Shown here piece by piece: positions 1 to 9,436 of a stretch of 64,000 nucleotides of DNA. The notes beneath the pieces are model-generated. The model did not search any database and had not been told where the DNA came from. It saw only the letters and a list, made by a program, of their open reading frames with translations. The translations under genes and the position numbers were made by a program. Source of the stretch: Paraburkholderia sp. Tr-20389 (GTDB lineage: Bacteria > Pseudomonadota > Gammaproteobacteria > Burkholderiales > Burkholderiaceae); NCBI RefSeq assembly GCF_017104565.1, contig NZ_JAAGPD010000009.1, positions 1 to 64,000 on the forward strand, written 5' to 3'. Positions within the stretch are counted from its first letter, which is position 1. Every line of letters starts with the position of its first letter.

Positions 1-1347
1 TGCGACGGCGGCAGTCGCCGCCGAGTGCGGCGCCACGGGCTCGACGCGCGAGCGGGCTTTCGAATCGAGCTGTCGATGCAGACGGCAATATGTGGCGACC
101 GCGAGGCCGAGCGCGACGCCGAATACGAGTCCCGAGAAGCGCGGGCCGAGTGGATTGCCGCCGATCGACGTCGCAGGCAGAGCGGCGAGCAGCAGGATCG
201 CGCGTCCGAACACGGGCAAGAGCGGCGCGCCGGGGCTGCGCGCGCGCCATCGGCGGTACGCGTTGGCGCAATGCCACAAGGTCACCAGCACCGCCAGCGG
301 CAGCGCGAGCCCGAACAGCAGGCCGCCTGCGAACAGCTGATAGATCCAGAAGTTATGGCCCGCCGCCCATTCGTGGATCGCGTAGAAATCCTTCTCGCTG
401 ATCGTTCCTGCCAGATCGGGCAGGTATTGCGGCGAATAGCGATAGTAGTGACCGTAGCCTTGGCCGAGCAGCAGCGATTGTGTCGACGAGGTCACCTGAT
501 CGACCTGATCCTTGATTTCGGCAAGGCGCGTGATGGTGGTCGGATCCTTGCCCGTCTGCGTGTTGGCGGCCACCGTGAAGCGCTGCATCCAGTGTTCGCT
601 GACGGACGGCATGCTCCAGATGGCTGCCGCAGCCATCGCGCCGAGCACGATGCTCACGATGAACACGCGGAAGGCCGAGCGCAGCAGATAACGCAGCGAC
701 GGCGCGCTCATCCACGCGGCCATCACGAACAGCAGCACGGTGCCGACCAGCAGGCTGCGCGTCACGCTCAGCAACTCGACCATCACCGTGCCGAGAAACA
801 CGGCGAGCATGAAAGGCGAAAAGCGCCGCGCCAGCACGAATTCATGCAGCAGCACGCCTTGCAGTCCGAGCAGCGTCACGGAGACGATGCGAAAGCGCAC
901 ATCGGCGATTCCGCCCAGGCCGCCGCCCGTCGCGATGCCGAAGATGAAGGTAAAGACGAGACAGATCAGATTCGCCCAAAAGAGTGCCTTTTCGATCTGG
1001 CCGATGCGGTTTTCGTGCCACGGATGGCAGGCCAATGCGTAGCCGAGCAGAAACAGCAGAAACGGCAACACCACGCGCAGATAGTTGCCGAAATCGTTGC
1101 CTTGCACGAGTTGCGAAATCAGGCTGCCCGGCACGCTGAGCACGAGGCAGAGTGTCACGAAGCGGCGCAGCGGGGACGCGTCGCGAAAGCGCGGCGCGAT
1201 GAAGATCAGCGCGAGCGCGGCGGCGAGCGTCGGGGCGACGAGCAGTATCTGCGCGGCGTGGCCCGAATCGGCATCCGGCGCCTTGTAGTCGAGCGCGAGC
1301 GGGCACAAGCACATCCAGATCCACAACGTAGCGTACTTGTTGCGCAT
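1..1347 (-). CDS. O-antigen ligase/polymerase-like membrane protein (3' end outside window)
   Basis: The minus frame is open from an ATG at 1347 to the left edge, giving 449 codons with no stop, so the C-terminus lies outside the window. A GGGGAG ribosome site precedes the ATG by 8 nt. The translation is almost entirely hydrophobic helices, about ten to twelve, with a larger periplasmic loop containing a YGHYYRYSPQYLPDL stretch and a downstream HNFWIYQLFAGGLLFG helix. That layout is typical of the Wzy/WaaL O-antigen polymerase/ligase superfamily (Wzy_C). Its position beside acyltransferases, glycosyltransferases and a flippase supports a role in joining or polymerising polysaccharide at the periplasmic face of the inner membrane. 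Whether it is a ligase or a polymerase cannot be decided from sequence alone. Confidence 0.75.
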   Translation of the reverse strand, partial: MRNKYATLWIWMCLCPLALDYKAPDADSGHAAQILLVAPTLAAALALIFIAPRFRDASPLRRFVTLCLVLSVPGSLISQLVQGNDFGNYLRVVLPFLLFLLGYALACHPWHENRIGQIEKALFWANLICLVFTFIFGIATGGGLGGIADVRFRIVSVTLLGLQGVLLHEFVLARRFSPFMLAVFLGTVMVELLSVTRSLLVGTVLLFVMAAWMSAPSLRYLLRSAFRVFIVSIVLGAMAAAAIWSMPSVSEHWMQRFTVAANTQTGKDPTTITRLAEIKDQVDQVTSSTQSLLLGQGYGHYYRYSPQYLPDLAGTISEKDFYAIHEWAAGHNFWIYQLFAGGLLFGLALPLAVLVTLWHCANAYRRWRARSPGAPLLPVFGRAILLLAALPATSIGGNPLGPRFSGLVFGVALGLAVATYCRLHRQLDSKARSRVEPVAPHSAATAAVA

Positions 1348-1744
1348 CGACGATTCTCCCCTTCCCGGTGCGGTGCATTTATCGTGTCAGCGGCGCGCGC
1401 CACTGTTCAGTCTGAATATAAATGGATGGCCTGGCGTCAAGTCCGGAGCAGGCGTAATACGCCTGGGTTCTGGCGGGGTCGCACGATGCGGGCAAAAGCC
1501 CGTAGTCAGACGGTTTGGCGGGGTCCGCCAGGCTGTCCGACAAGGACAGCAACTTGGCGCACGAGTGCGCGGTCAAGCTAGCAACATGACTGACATATCG
1601 TGCGAAAAAGTGCCGTGTCGACGATGCTGCCCGCAGTGGCTCGTCGATGGTGTCCGGCCATGAAAGCAGGCACGAAATCGCAGTGGCTCTCCGCGTGGCG
1701 GCTCACAAACAAAGACCAGCAAACGACGTCGAAGGGGAACAGGC
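1348..1744. other. Divergent intergenic region with two adjacent hairpins
   Basis: This 397-bp region separates the minus-strand Wzy/WaaL-like gene from the plus-strand acyltransferase, so it should hold both promoters. No credible gene is seen. Two neighbouring hairpins are visible: TGGCGG/CCGCCA at 1516-1530, and GCTGTCC/GGACAGC at 1532-1550. Neither has a T tract. No JUMPstart/ops element was recognised. Confidence 0.4.
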
Positions 1745-2890
1745 ATGAAGTTATTCGGCAGCGCGCAATCGATGACGCGGGGCAGGTCGGTCGAGCTCGA
1801 CTTCGTGCGCGGCATCGCGATTCTCGCGGTAATGGGCTACCACTTCCATGTGAATCACACGGGCAGCGCGCTGATCTCGATCATCGAGTATCCGCTGAAG
1901 AACTTCGGCCGCGAAGGCGTGAACCTGTTCTTCACGCTGAGCGGCTTTCTCGTCGGCGGGCTGCTGCTGCGGCAATACGCGGAGACGGGACACGTCGACG
2001 CGCGCCGCTTCATCGTGCGGCGGATGTTCAAGATCTGGCCCGCGTATTACGTGCTGATCCTGTTTCATTCGATAGTCGGCCGTCATCCGCTGGATACCTT
2101 CCTCTGGCAGAACCTGACGCATTTGCAGAATTACTTCGGCACTTCGATTTCGCAGACGTGGAGCCTCGCCGTCGAAGAGCACTTCTATCTGTTCCTGCCC
2201 GCCGTGCTGCTGCTGTTTGCGCGCTGGAAGATGCGCGCCGGTTCGATCATCAGCGTGCTCGGCGGCATCTGCGTGGTCGTGCTGATCGCGCGCTGTCTCG
2301 AAGTCGCGGGCGGCGACCTGCAAGCAGCGTTTTTCTATACGCAGTACCGGATCGACAGCTTGCTGTACGGCGTGATTCTCGCGGCGATCTACTGGATGAA
2401 GCCCGACGTGTATCAAGGCATCGCGAAGCGCACGGGCTGGCTGCTCGCGGTCGTGGCCGTGCTGGTCGCGTGGCTCGTGCTCGCGACGAAGCATGAGCCG
2501 CTCGACGAAAGCATCGGCTACACGATTCAGGCGATCGGCTTTTGCGCGTTCATCGTGCTGATGCTCGAGCACTCGGGCAAGGTGCGCGATTCGTTCGCGT
2601 ATCGCGCGGTCGCGTGGCTCGGCGTGTATTCGTATGGGATCTACCTGTGGCACTCGCTCGCGCTCGCGCCCGGCGACATCGTGATCCGCAAGGCGACGGC
2701 GCTCGGCTTGCCGCCTGCGGCGATCTGGTTCGTCGCGCTCGCCGCACAGTCTGCCATCGCGATCATCGCGGGCTACGTGATGACGCGTGCGGTCGAGTAT
2801 CCGTTCCTGCGGCTGCGCAACGCGCTGTTCCCGGCGAAGCGCAACGCGTCGGTGCGAGAGGAAATGCCCGTTGGCGGGCAGCTGTCCTGA
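1745..2890 (+). CDS. Acyltransferase-3 family membrane protein (OafA-like)
   Basis: This 381-residue protein is of usual length for the membrane acyltransferase-3 (OafA/NodX/YrhL) family, whose members transfer acetyl or other acyl groups to surface sugars. The hallmark N-terminal region is present (ELDFVRGIAILAVMGYHFH near residues 18-36), followed by NLFFTLSGFLVGGLLLR, an RRMFKIWPAYYVL segment and a QTWSLAVEEHFYLFLP motif. About ten membrane helices can be drawn. The gene starts the plus-strand part of the polysaccharide cluster and is followed 121 bp later by a second member of the same family. It probably O-acylates the glycan made by the neighbouring glycosyltransferases. The substrate cannot be inferred. 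Confidence 0.88.
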   Translation: MKLFGSAQSMTRGRSVELDFVRGIAILAVMGYHFHVNHTGSALISIIEYPLKNFGREGVNLFFTLSGFLVGGLLLRQYAETGHVDARRFIVRRMFKIWPAYYVLILFHSIVGRHPLDTFLWQNLTHLQNYFGTSISQTWSLAVEEHFYLFLPAVLLLFARWKMRAGSIISVLGGICVVVLIARCLEVAGGDLQAAFFYTQYRIDSLLYGVILAAIYWMKPDVYQGIAKRTGWLLAVVAVLVAWLVLATKHEPLDESIGYTIQAIGFCAFIVLMLEHSGKVRDSFAYRAVAWLGVYSYGIYLWHSLALAPGDIVIRKATALGLPPAAIWFVALAAQSAIAIIAGYVMTRAVEYPFLRLRNALFPAKRNASVREEMPVGGQLS

Positions 2891-3011
2891 TACAAACGCT
2901 GCTTCAAACCTGCTGCAAAGCCTGATTCAAAACTATTTCATGCTGCACAGTGCCGCACGCATCGCGTGCGCGCGGGCGGGCGAACCATCGGGCCCGCAGG
3001 GGAGAACTTGC

Positions 3012-4325
3012 GTGGGCTCCACAGGAACGCCGACATGGCTTGACCGCATCGGCAGCCGTTGCCTACGGCGCGTGAGCGTGTCAGGAACGCTCGCTCTGCA
3101 TGCGCCGTCGCCCGCGATGACGTCGGGCGCCGTTATCGCGAAGGCGGTCGCGCGCGACGAAGCGCGCGTCGCCGCACTCGATGCCGGCCGCGCGCTCGCG
3201 ATCGTCGGCGTGATTCTCGTGCATCTCGCGCTCTTCATGCCCGCGTTGCCCGCATGGCTGCAGGCCCTTGCGGACATGGGGCAATACGGCGTGCAACTGT
3301 TCTTCGTGATCAGCGCCGTGACGATCATGCTGACGCTCGAAGAGGAAACGAAGCGCTTCGGCGACGATCGCGCGCTGATCGCGTGGCGCTTCTACATCAA
3401 GCGTTTCTTTCGAATCGCACCGCTGTATTACCTCGCGATTGCCGTCTATTCGCTCGGCAATCTTCTTGCGGGACACTTCAATACGCAGGTCACGGCGCCG
3501 CACGATGTATCCGATGTCCTCGCGAATCTGCTCTTCATTCACGCGTGGTTGCCGAGTGCGGTGAACACGGTGGTGCCGGGCGGCTGGTCGATCGGCGTGG
3601 AGATGTGCTTCTATCTGTTCGCGCCGCTCATCTTCATCGCCACGCGCACGCGGCAGGGACTATGGCGCACGTCGCTGGCGTTGCTGGTGTGCAGCGCAGT
3701 CGTGCTCACGGCGGGCGCGTGTGCCGGCGACGTCTGCACCGTCGAGAACAATTCGTTCCTCTACTACTGGCCGCCGACGCAACTGCCGTGCTTCGTCGTG
3801 GGCTTCATATTCGCGCGTTACGGCAAGCGGCTGCTGCTGCGCGACGGCATCGACCTGTCGCGGTTCGGCAGCGCGTGTGCGCTGGCTGCCTTCGCCGCTT
3901 TTCTCGTGCTGCTGTACGCGACCGGCTCCGGGCTGGGTCTCGCGCACTGGCTCGCGCCTACCGTCGCCGCGTGCGCGGCCGCCGCGCTGTTGCTGCTGCT
4001 CGCGCAATTGCCGCGACGCTATCCGGGGGCGCGGATCGTCGCCGCGTTCGGGCAGAACAGCTATGGGCTGTACATCTGGAGCTTCGTCGTGATCCTGATG
4101 GTGCGTGTCGCGTTGAAAACGCCGCTCGATGCGCTCGATCATCGGGGGCCCGTGCTGGGTTTCGCGATCGCCGCGCTGTTCGCGTGCTGCGCGAGCTATG
4201 TGGCCGCGCGGATCAGCGCGGCACGCATCGAGAAGCCATGCGCGCAATGGGCGCGGCAGGTGCTGCTGCCGCGCGTGGCGCCTGCGAAGGGAATCGAGCG
4301 GGTGAGCGGCGAGACGCCTGAATGA
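3012..4325 (+). CDS. Acyltransferase-3 family membrane protein, second copy
   Basis: This is a second acyltransferase-3 protein, only distantly similar to its upstream neighbour, with RVAALDAGRALAIVGVILVHL, a QLFFVISAVTIML helix, FYIKRFFRIAPLYYLAI and GGWSIGVEMCFYLFAPLIF. GTG at 3012 is chosen because AGGGGAG lies 7 nt upstream, giving 437 residues with about 50 residues before the first helix. An ATG at 3117 without a ribosome site would trim this leader to the family's usual short N-terminus. The product is probably an inner-membrane enzyme that acylates polysaccharide or lipid-linked sugars. Two unlike acyltransferases side by side suggest that the glycan carries more than one acyl decoration. 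Confidence 0.85.
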   Translation: MGSTGTPTWLDRIGSRCLRRVSVSGTLALHAPSPAMTSGAVIAKAVARDEARVAALDAGRALAIVGVILVHLALFMPALPAWLQALADMGQYGVQLFFVISAVTIMLTLEEETKRFGDDRALIAWRFYIKRFFRIAPLYYLAIAVYSLGNLLAGHFNTQVTAPHDVSDVLANLLFIHAWLPSAVNTVVPGGWSIGVEMCFYLFAPLIFIATRTRQGLWRTSLALLVCSAVVLTAGACAGDVCTVENNSFLYYWPPTQLPCFVVGFIFARYGKRLLLRDGIDLSRFGSACALAAFAAFLVLLYATGSGLGLAHWLAPTVAACAAAALLLLLAQLPRRYPGARIVAAFGQNSYGLYIWSFVVILMVRVALKTPLDALDHRGPVLGFAIAALFACCASYVAARISAARIEKPCAQWARQVLLPRVAPAKGIERVSGETPE

Positions 4326-4389
4326 GCGCTCCGGATGCACGCTGACATGTTGACCGTGCGACGACGCAGACGCGCGTTGCGTCCTGACC

Positions 4390-5679
4390 TCAGACGCGCG
4401 CTTCGATTGCCGCGGTGATCGTCTGGCGCAGCGTTTCCTTGAACTGACCGAGCGTGTTGCGCGCGAGCAGATGATCGAGCGGCCGCTGATGCTTCTCGCC
4501 GCGCCGCCATTGCTCTGCGACGTCATCGAGCGCGCGCTTGATCGAATCCGCTGACAGATCGTCGAGACACGGCCCAAGCTGGCCGTCGCGGCAGAACCAG
4601 CCGATCAGTCCATCGCTCGTGGCGACGACGGGCTTGTCGAAGCGGTAGGCCTGCACGAGCACGCCGCTCATCCCATAGTGGCCCTTGTAGCCGAGCCAGA
4701 CGACGTCGCACGCGGAGAACAGGTCGCGCTCCATCTCGTTCGAAATGAAGCGGTCGAGAATCACGGGTGCGGGCTTGAGAATCGGAATGAACGCGCGCAT
4801 GAAGCCACGGATCTCCTGATCCTGTTCGCCCGCGAGCAGCAGCGTCGGTGCGTCCTTCATGCCTGCCAGCGCTTCCGCCAGCTCGCAGATGCCCTTGCGC
4901 TCGCTGATCGAACCGTAGACGAGCAGATAGCGGCCAGTGGGGTCGAGATCGAGACGCTCGCGCGCGACCAGGGGATCTTCCGCCTTCGCATCGGGGAACG
5001 GATCGGCGACATAGCGCACGGCCGCCCCATGTCTGGGCTTGTCCCGGCCGATCCATTCGGGCAGCGTCGGATCGATCGACAGAAGTGTGCGCAGTCCTTT
5101 CGTATGCACCGCGCGCCGGAACAGCAGCGACTTCAGCGTATTGACGAGCGGCCGCCCCGGCGTACGCACGCCGACCTTGCGATGATGGAAGGTTGCGCGC
5201 ATCGTAATCGCGATCCACGGCGCGTGGCCGAACGGCGTGCCGAGCAGCGGCAGTGCATGGAAGAAGTAATCGACGTACGGCACGACGACGAGACGGACGC
5301 GTTCGGCGTGCTTGACGGAGTCGTAGGCGAGCTTGAAATAGGCATGAAACCGCGCATAGCTGATGCGCTTGAGCCCCCGGCCTTGACGCTGGTTTTCAGC
5401 ATCGACGAAGGCGATCTGCAGATCCTCGCGCCGCGCGGACATGATCTCGCGCGCGAGCCGATGATCCTCGTTCGAGTTCTCGGTCACGACGAGACATGGA
5501 TAACCTGCTTCGAGGCAGGTCTGCGCGATCCATTCGACATAGCGCCACCGATGCCCGGTGAAATTCGGCTCGATGATGACGATATAGCCGCGACTCGCGG
5601 CATCGGCGATGGGTGCTTCGATGGGGGCGAGATGGGTTGCACGTTCCATAGCGATCGTAGGGAGCAGCCGTGCGTTCAC
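4390..5679 (-). CDS. Glycosyltransferase, group 1 (GT4-like)
   Basis: The product of about 429 residues has two Rossmann-like halves. The N-terminal half has IVIIEPNFTGHRWRYVEWIAQ. The C-terminal half has RYLLVYGSISERKGICELAEAL and VVWLGYKGHYGMSGVLVQAY, then FDKPVVATSDGLIGWF, the usual donor-binding region of GT-B enzymes. It probably adds a sugar to the lipid-linked glycan on the cytoplasmic face. The longest frame starts with GTG at 5679; an ATG at 5649 is the alternative, and neither has a strong ribosome site. It is convergent with the second acyltransferase and divergent from the flippase gene. Donor and acceptor are unknown. Confidence 0.8.
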   Translation of the reverse strand: MNARLLPTIAMERATHLAPIEAPIADAASRGYIVIIEPNFTGHRWRYVEWIAQTCLEAGYPCLVVTENSNEDHRLAREIMSARREDLQIAFVDAENQRQGRGLKRISYARFHAYFKLAYDSVKHAERVRLVVVPYVDYFFHALPLLGTPFGHAPWIAITMRATFHHRKVGVRTPGRPLVNTLKSLLFRRAVHTKGLRTLLSIDPTLPEWIGRDKPRHGAAVRYVADPFPDAKAEDPLVARERLDLDPTGRYLLVYGSISERKGICELAEALAGMKDAPTLLLAGEQDQEIRGFMRAFIPILKPAPVILDRFISNEMERDLFSACDVVWLGYKGHYGMSGVLVQAYRFDKPVVATSDGLIGWFCRDGQLGPCLDDLSADSIKRALDDVAEQWRRGEKHQRPLDHLLARNTLGQFKETLRQTITAAIEARV

Positions 5680-5914
5680 CTTAGCATCAGGCCTTCGCCG
5701 TGAACCGACAATTTCGCCATTTCTTTGGCGACAACAGACAGTCTGAATGGTGCCGTTGCCGAATCTGACTGACAGATGGCGTCCGTGTGCGGGTACGGCG
5801 AGTTACCTTGAGGGACGGCGTGCGTGAGCCGACGGACGGGCTGTGTCTGCCACGGGAACGGGCGCTCGAGCGCCGGCTTCGATCGACAGCCTTGCATGGG
5901 ACAGGAGAAAAAGA

Positions 5915-7162
5915 TTGCGGACGATGAGGCTACCGGGGTTCTCGTTCAGGGCAGGCCTGGGTTCGAGCGCAGCGACATGGGTGCTGTTGCAGCAGGTGTT
6001 GATGCGCGGGCTCGTGGCTATCAAGTTTCTCGCGATCGGCCGCATTCTCGGGCCGGAGGCGATCGGCAGCGTAAGCGTCGCGCTGCTCGCCGTCGCAATT
6101 GCAGAGTCGCTGTCTGATACGGGACTTTCGCAGGCGGTGATCCAGGGGCAGGCCGCGCCGACGCACGATGAGCTGGGCGCAGTGTGGACCACGCTCGCGA
6201 CGCGTGGTCTCGTGATCGGCGCCGCGCTCGTCGCGATAGCGCCGCTGATGAACAGTCAGTTCCATCTGGGCGGCGCGCTGCTGCTCCTGCAGCTCGCGGC
6301 GCTGTTGCCGTTGCTGCGCGGCGTCGCGTCACCCGCCTATTACGTCGTGCAGCGCGAGCGGCGCTTTCAGCATGTCGCGCTCATCGAGATCTCGGCGGCT
6401 TTTCTCGACTGCTGTTGCGGCCTCGCGCTGGCCCTCGCGGGGGCGGGCGCGTATTCGGTGCTGCTCGGGATGATCGTCGGCGAATCGCTGAAGACGGCGC
6501 TCACGTGGATCACGATGAGTCCGCGTCCGCCCATCCGGTTGCGCTGGTCGGGCATCGGTCATTACATCGGTTTCAGCCGCTGGATCTGGGCGGGCAGTGT
6601 CGTCAACCTGATCCTCAACCAGTTCGACAAGGTCGTGGTCGGCAAGCTGCTCGGTCCCGCGCAACTCGGCGCGTATCAGATGTCGTCGCGGCTCGCGCAG
6701 ATGCTGCTCGCCGATGCCGCGATTGCGATGTCGCAGTACCTGTTCCCGACTTTCGCCGCACGCCATCGCACCGATCCTCACGCGGCCGCGCGGCTCTTCA
6801 AGCGCTATATCGGCTTGATCGCGCTGGGGCTGGTGCTTGTCGTGATCGTGCTGCGGCTGGCGGCGCAGCCGCTGTTCGCGCTGATACTCGGCCCAGCCTG
6901 GCTGCCTGCCGTGCCGCTCTTCAAGATCTTCCTGATCAACATGGCGATCGGTGCGCTGATCGCGGTGCTGGTGTCGTATCTGCGCGCGGTCGGCGACGCG
7001 AAGGCGACGACTCAGGCGTCCGTGATCCAGGTGCTCGTGCTGCTCGCCTGCGTGCCGCCCGCGACGCACTACTGGGGCGTGACGGGCATCGCGTGGGGGA
7101 TGACGGTCGGCCTCAGCTCGGCGGCTGCATGGATGATGTACCGGACCGCGAGGGTGCTGTGA
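5915..7162 (+). CDS. Polysaccharide flippase, Wzx-like (MOP superfamily)
   Basis: This is a membrane protein of about 415 residues with twelve or more predicted helices. It has the N-terminal signature of oligosaccharide flippases: a short basic start, LLQQVLMRGLVAIKFLAIGR, LGPEAIGSVSVALL and SDTGLSQAVIQ, then a mid-protein KVVVGKLLGPAQLGAYQM repeat of the motif. The expected role is moving undecaprenyl-linked oligosaccharide across the inner membrane. TTG at 5915 is preferred because AGGAG lies 7 nt upstream. ATG at 5924 is the alternative, and a longer GTG frame begins at 5843. Its stop overlaps the next gene's ATG by one base, indicating translational coupling. Confidence 0.85.
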   Translation: MRTMRLPGFSFRAGLGSSAATWVLLQQVLMRGLVAIKFLAIGRILGPEAIGSVSVALLAVAIAESLSDTGLSQAVIQGQAAPTHDELGAVWTTLATRGLVIGAALVAIAPLMNSQFHLGGALLLLQLAALLPLLRGVASPAYYVVQRERRFQHVALIEISAAFLDCCCGLALALAGAGAYSVLLGMIVGESLKTALTWITMSPRPPIRLRWSGIGHYIGFSRWIWAGSVVNLILNQFDKVVVGKLLGPAQLGAYQMSSRLAQMLLADAAIAMSQYLFPTFAARHRTDPHAAARLFKRYIGLIALGLVLVVIVLRLAAQPLFALILGPAWLPAVPLFKIFLINMAIGALIAVLVSYLRAVGDAKATTQASVIQVLVLLACVPPATHYWGVTGIAWGMTVGLSSAAAWMMYRTARVL

Positions 7163-8229
7163 TGCGGATACTTCATCTCGTGCTGGAGCCGCGGCTGTCG
7201 GGCGCGGAAGTGCTGGCGAAGGATCTCGCGATCCATCAGCAGCGCGAGGGCAGCGTGGTCGGCGTGACGGCGTTGTTGCCCGAACGGCCCGACTTCGCGC
7301 CGTTCACGCGCGAGCTGGCGAGCCACGGCGTCGAGTGTGCGTTTCCCGCCAGGCGTTCGAGTCTGCCCGGCAAGCTGATTCATCTCGCCGCTGTGCTGCG
7401 GCGTTTCAGGCCCGACGTGCTGTTCGCGCATGCGACGATCCCCGCGTTCTATGCGCGTGCGCTGCCGACCAGCGTGCCCGTGATCTACGTGATGCACTCC
7501 GCCGTCAACGACTTCGAGCGCAAGCTGTTTCGCAACGTCGAGCGTCTGCTGTCATCGCGGGCGCGGGCCGTGATCGGCGTATCGCCGGCGAACGTGCGGG
7601 ACTACAACGACTGCGTCGGCTCGCATCCGCTCGTGACGTTGATTCCGAATGGCGTCGACATGTCGCGCTTCGCATTCGACGATCGTCCGCGTTCCGGCGA
7701 TGCGCCTCAGCAGATCGTGCAGATCGGCCGTTATACGTCGGTGAAGAACCAGTTGCAGACGGTGCACGCGTTCAGCGAGGTGGCGGCGCAAGTGCAGGAC
7801 GTGCGGCTGCAACTGTACGGCGTGGTCGAGGATCCCGCCTATCTGGCGGCAATTGAGGACCTGGTGAAGAAGCTCGGCATCGAAGACCGGGTCAGGGTCG
7901 ATGGTCCGCATTCGGACGTGAGCGGCGTGCTGCGCGCGTCGAACGTGTTCGCGATGCCGTCGCGCTCGGAAGGGCACAGCATTGCGTTTCTCGAGGCGCT
8001 GGCGTCGGGGATTCCCGTCGTCGCGAGCACGATTACACCGTTTCAATTCGCGAAGACGCTGCCCGGCGTTCAACTCGTCGATACCGACGATACGTCCGCC
8101 TATGCCGCGGCGCTGTTGACGGCGCTGGCGCAGCCCAAGGTGCCGAGGTCGCTTGCGGGTTTGACGCTGCAGGATACGGCGCAGCGTTATCTGGCCGTTG
8201 CGCAACAGGTGATCGGCGCGCGGGTTTGA
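7162..8229 (+). CDS. Glycosyltransferase family 4
   Basis: This 355-residue GT-B glycosyltransferase begins MRILHLVLEPRLSGAEVLAK. That is the N-terminal beta strand and glycine-containing loop of GT4 enzymes with the usual leading G of GG replaced by SG. The donor half has VQIGRYTSVKNQLQTVHAF and VFAMPSRSEGHSIAFLEAL, followed by SGIPVVAS, which carries the conserved E-x7-E region. The gene overlaps the flippase stop codon and so forms a two-gene unit with it. Transfer of a nucleotide-sugar residue to the growing cytoplasmic lipid-linked glycan is the likely role; specificity cannot be read from sequence. Confidence 0.88.
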   Translation: MRILHLVLEPRLSGAEVLAKDLAIHQQREGSVVGVTALLPERPDFAPFTRELASHGVECAFPARRSSLPGKLIHLAAVLRRFRPDVLFAHATIPAFYARALPTSVPVIYVMHSAVNDFERKLFRNVERLLSSRARAVIGVSPANVRDYNDCVGSHPLVTLIPNGVDMSRFAFDDRPRSGDAPQQIVQIGRYTSVKNQLQTVHAFSEVAAQVQDVRLQLYGVVEDPAYLAAIEDLVKKLGIEDRVRVDGPHSDVSGVLRASNVFAMPSRSEGHSIAFLEALASGIPVVASTITPFQFAKTLPGVQLVDTDDTSAYAAALLTALAQPKVPRSLAGLTLQDTAQRYLAVAQQVIGARV

Positions 8230-8275
8230 GTCTGTTGCCCGCTCTTTCGGGCTCGCGGTGGCGTGCGCCGCGCCT

Positions 8276-9436
8276 TCAAGGCTTCAACGCTGCGCGGACG
8301 ATCTCCGCGAGCTTTCTGCCGAGTGTCGGCGAATTCAGTTGCTGGTACTTCGAATGCGCGGCGGCGGCCGCCGCGCGCATCGTGTCGGGCGGCATCGTCC
8401 ACACGCGGCGCAGCGTATCCGCGAGCGCATCGACGCCGCCTTCGCGCGGATAGAAGAACCCTGTGCTGCCGTCCTCGACATAGCCGGGCTCCGGTCCCAT
8501 GTGCCGCTGCATTTCGTCGTGCACGAGGGGCGGCAGGCTCAGGCCGAACATGTGCACGACGCTCAGGCCCGCCGCGCCCGGATAGCAGCCGATGCGGCAC
8601 TGCCGGCTGATCGCGGCGATGCGGCTTTCGTCGAACACGGGACCGTACCAGACGACATACTCGCGGTCGCCGTACAGGCGCTTGAGTTGCGCTCCGTGCT
8701 TGCCGCCTCCGACCAGATGCAGCGTGATCTCATGATCTTCGCTGCGCAGACGGCCGACGGCTTCGATCAGCGCATCGACGTTCGAATCGTCGCGCAGCCG
8801 CCCGATGAACAGGATGCCTGTCTCCTTGCCGGATTTCTCGGCGGGATCGACGGTGTGTTCAACGGTCAGCGAGTTATCGGCCACGATCAGTTTCCCTGAA
8901 GGACATCCGACGCCTTCCAGCGAACGCTTGGATGCGTCGGTGTAGCAGATGTACTGCGTCGACAGCGCGACGGCGATCCGGTAGCACAGCCCGCGGATCA
9001 CGCCGACGTCTTCTTCGTGCCGGTACAGGCCCTGTCCGTGAATCAGGACGGGAATGCGCATCGTGCGGCCGGCCACCAGCGCGAGCCAGAGCGACAGGTA
9101 GCGGATATCGGCGAACATCAGCACGGCAGCGGGGCGCTCGCGCAGGATTCGTCCGACGACCTCGCGCTGCATGTTGATGCCCGGCGAAAACACATGGCTG
9201 ATCTGCGTTTCGACGAATTCCGCGCACGCGGGTTTTTCCCGCGAGAATCCGTTCGATTCCATACCCGCGGAACTGGCGAAGAGCTTGACGGAAAAGAGCC
9301 GGTTAAGCGACTCGATGACCTCCATCCGATAGTGCGCGATCAACGGCTGCACATAGAACACGGTCCGCTTGTTGTCGGCCGTCGTGCTTTTGCCCAGCGA
9401 CGCAGTACTCCAATCGGTAAGCAGTTTGTCGGTCAC
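8276..9436 (-). CDS. Glycosyltransferase family 4-like
   Basis: This GT-B type protein has 386 residues. The N-terminal half reads RTVFYVQPLIAHYRMEVIESL, cut here into the acceptor-side fold, with RIPVLIHGQGLYRHEED and YICYTDASKRSL. The C-terminal half has GILFIGRLRDDSNVDALIEA and LVGGGKHGAQLKRLYG, with GCYPGAAGLSVVHMFGLSLP in the donor-binding region. The start is GTG at 9436 with AAAGGG 8 nt upstream. It faces the preceding glycosyltransferase tail to tail with a 46-bp gap and closes the polysaccharide cluster on its right side. The AT-richer region upstream probably holds its promoter. Confidence 0.8.
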   Translation of the reverse strand: MTDKLLTDWSTASLGKSTTADNKRTVFYVQPLIAHYRMEVIESLNRLFSVKLFASSAGMESNGFSREKPACAEFVETQISHVFSPGINMQREVVGRILRERPAAVLMFADIRYLSLWLALVAGRTMRIPVLIHGQGLYRHEEDVGVIRGLCYRIAVALSTQYICYTDASKRSLEGVGCPSGKLIVADNSLTVEHTVDPAEKSGKETGILFIGRLRDDSNVDALIEAVGRLRSEDHEITLHLVGGGKHGAQLKRLYGDREYVVWYGPVFDESRIAAISRQCRIGCYPGAAGLSVVHMFGLSLPPLVHDEMQRHMGPEPGYVEDGSTGFFYPREGGVDALADTLRRVWTMPPDTMRAAAAAAHSKYQQLNSPTLGRKLAEIVRAALKP

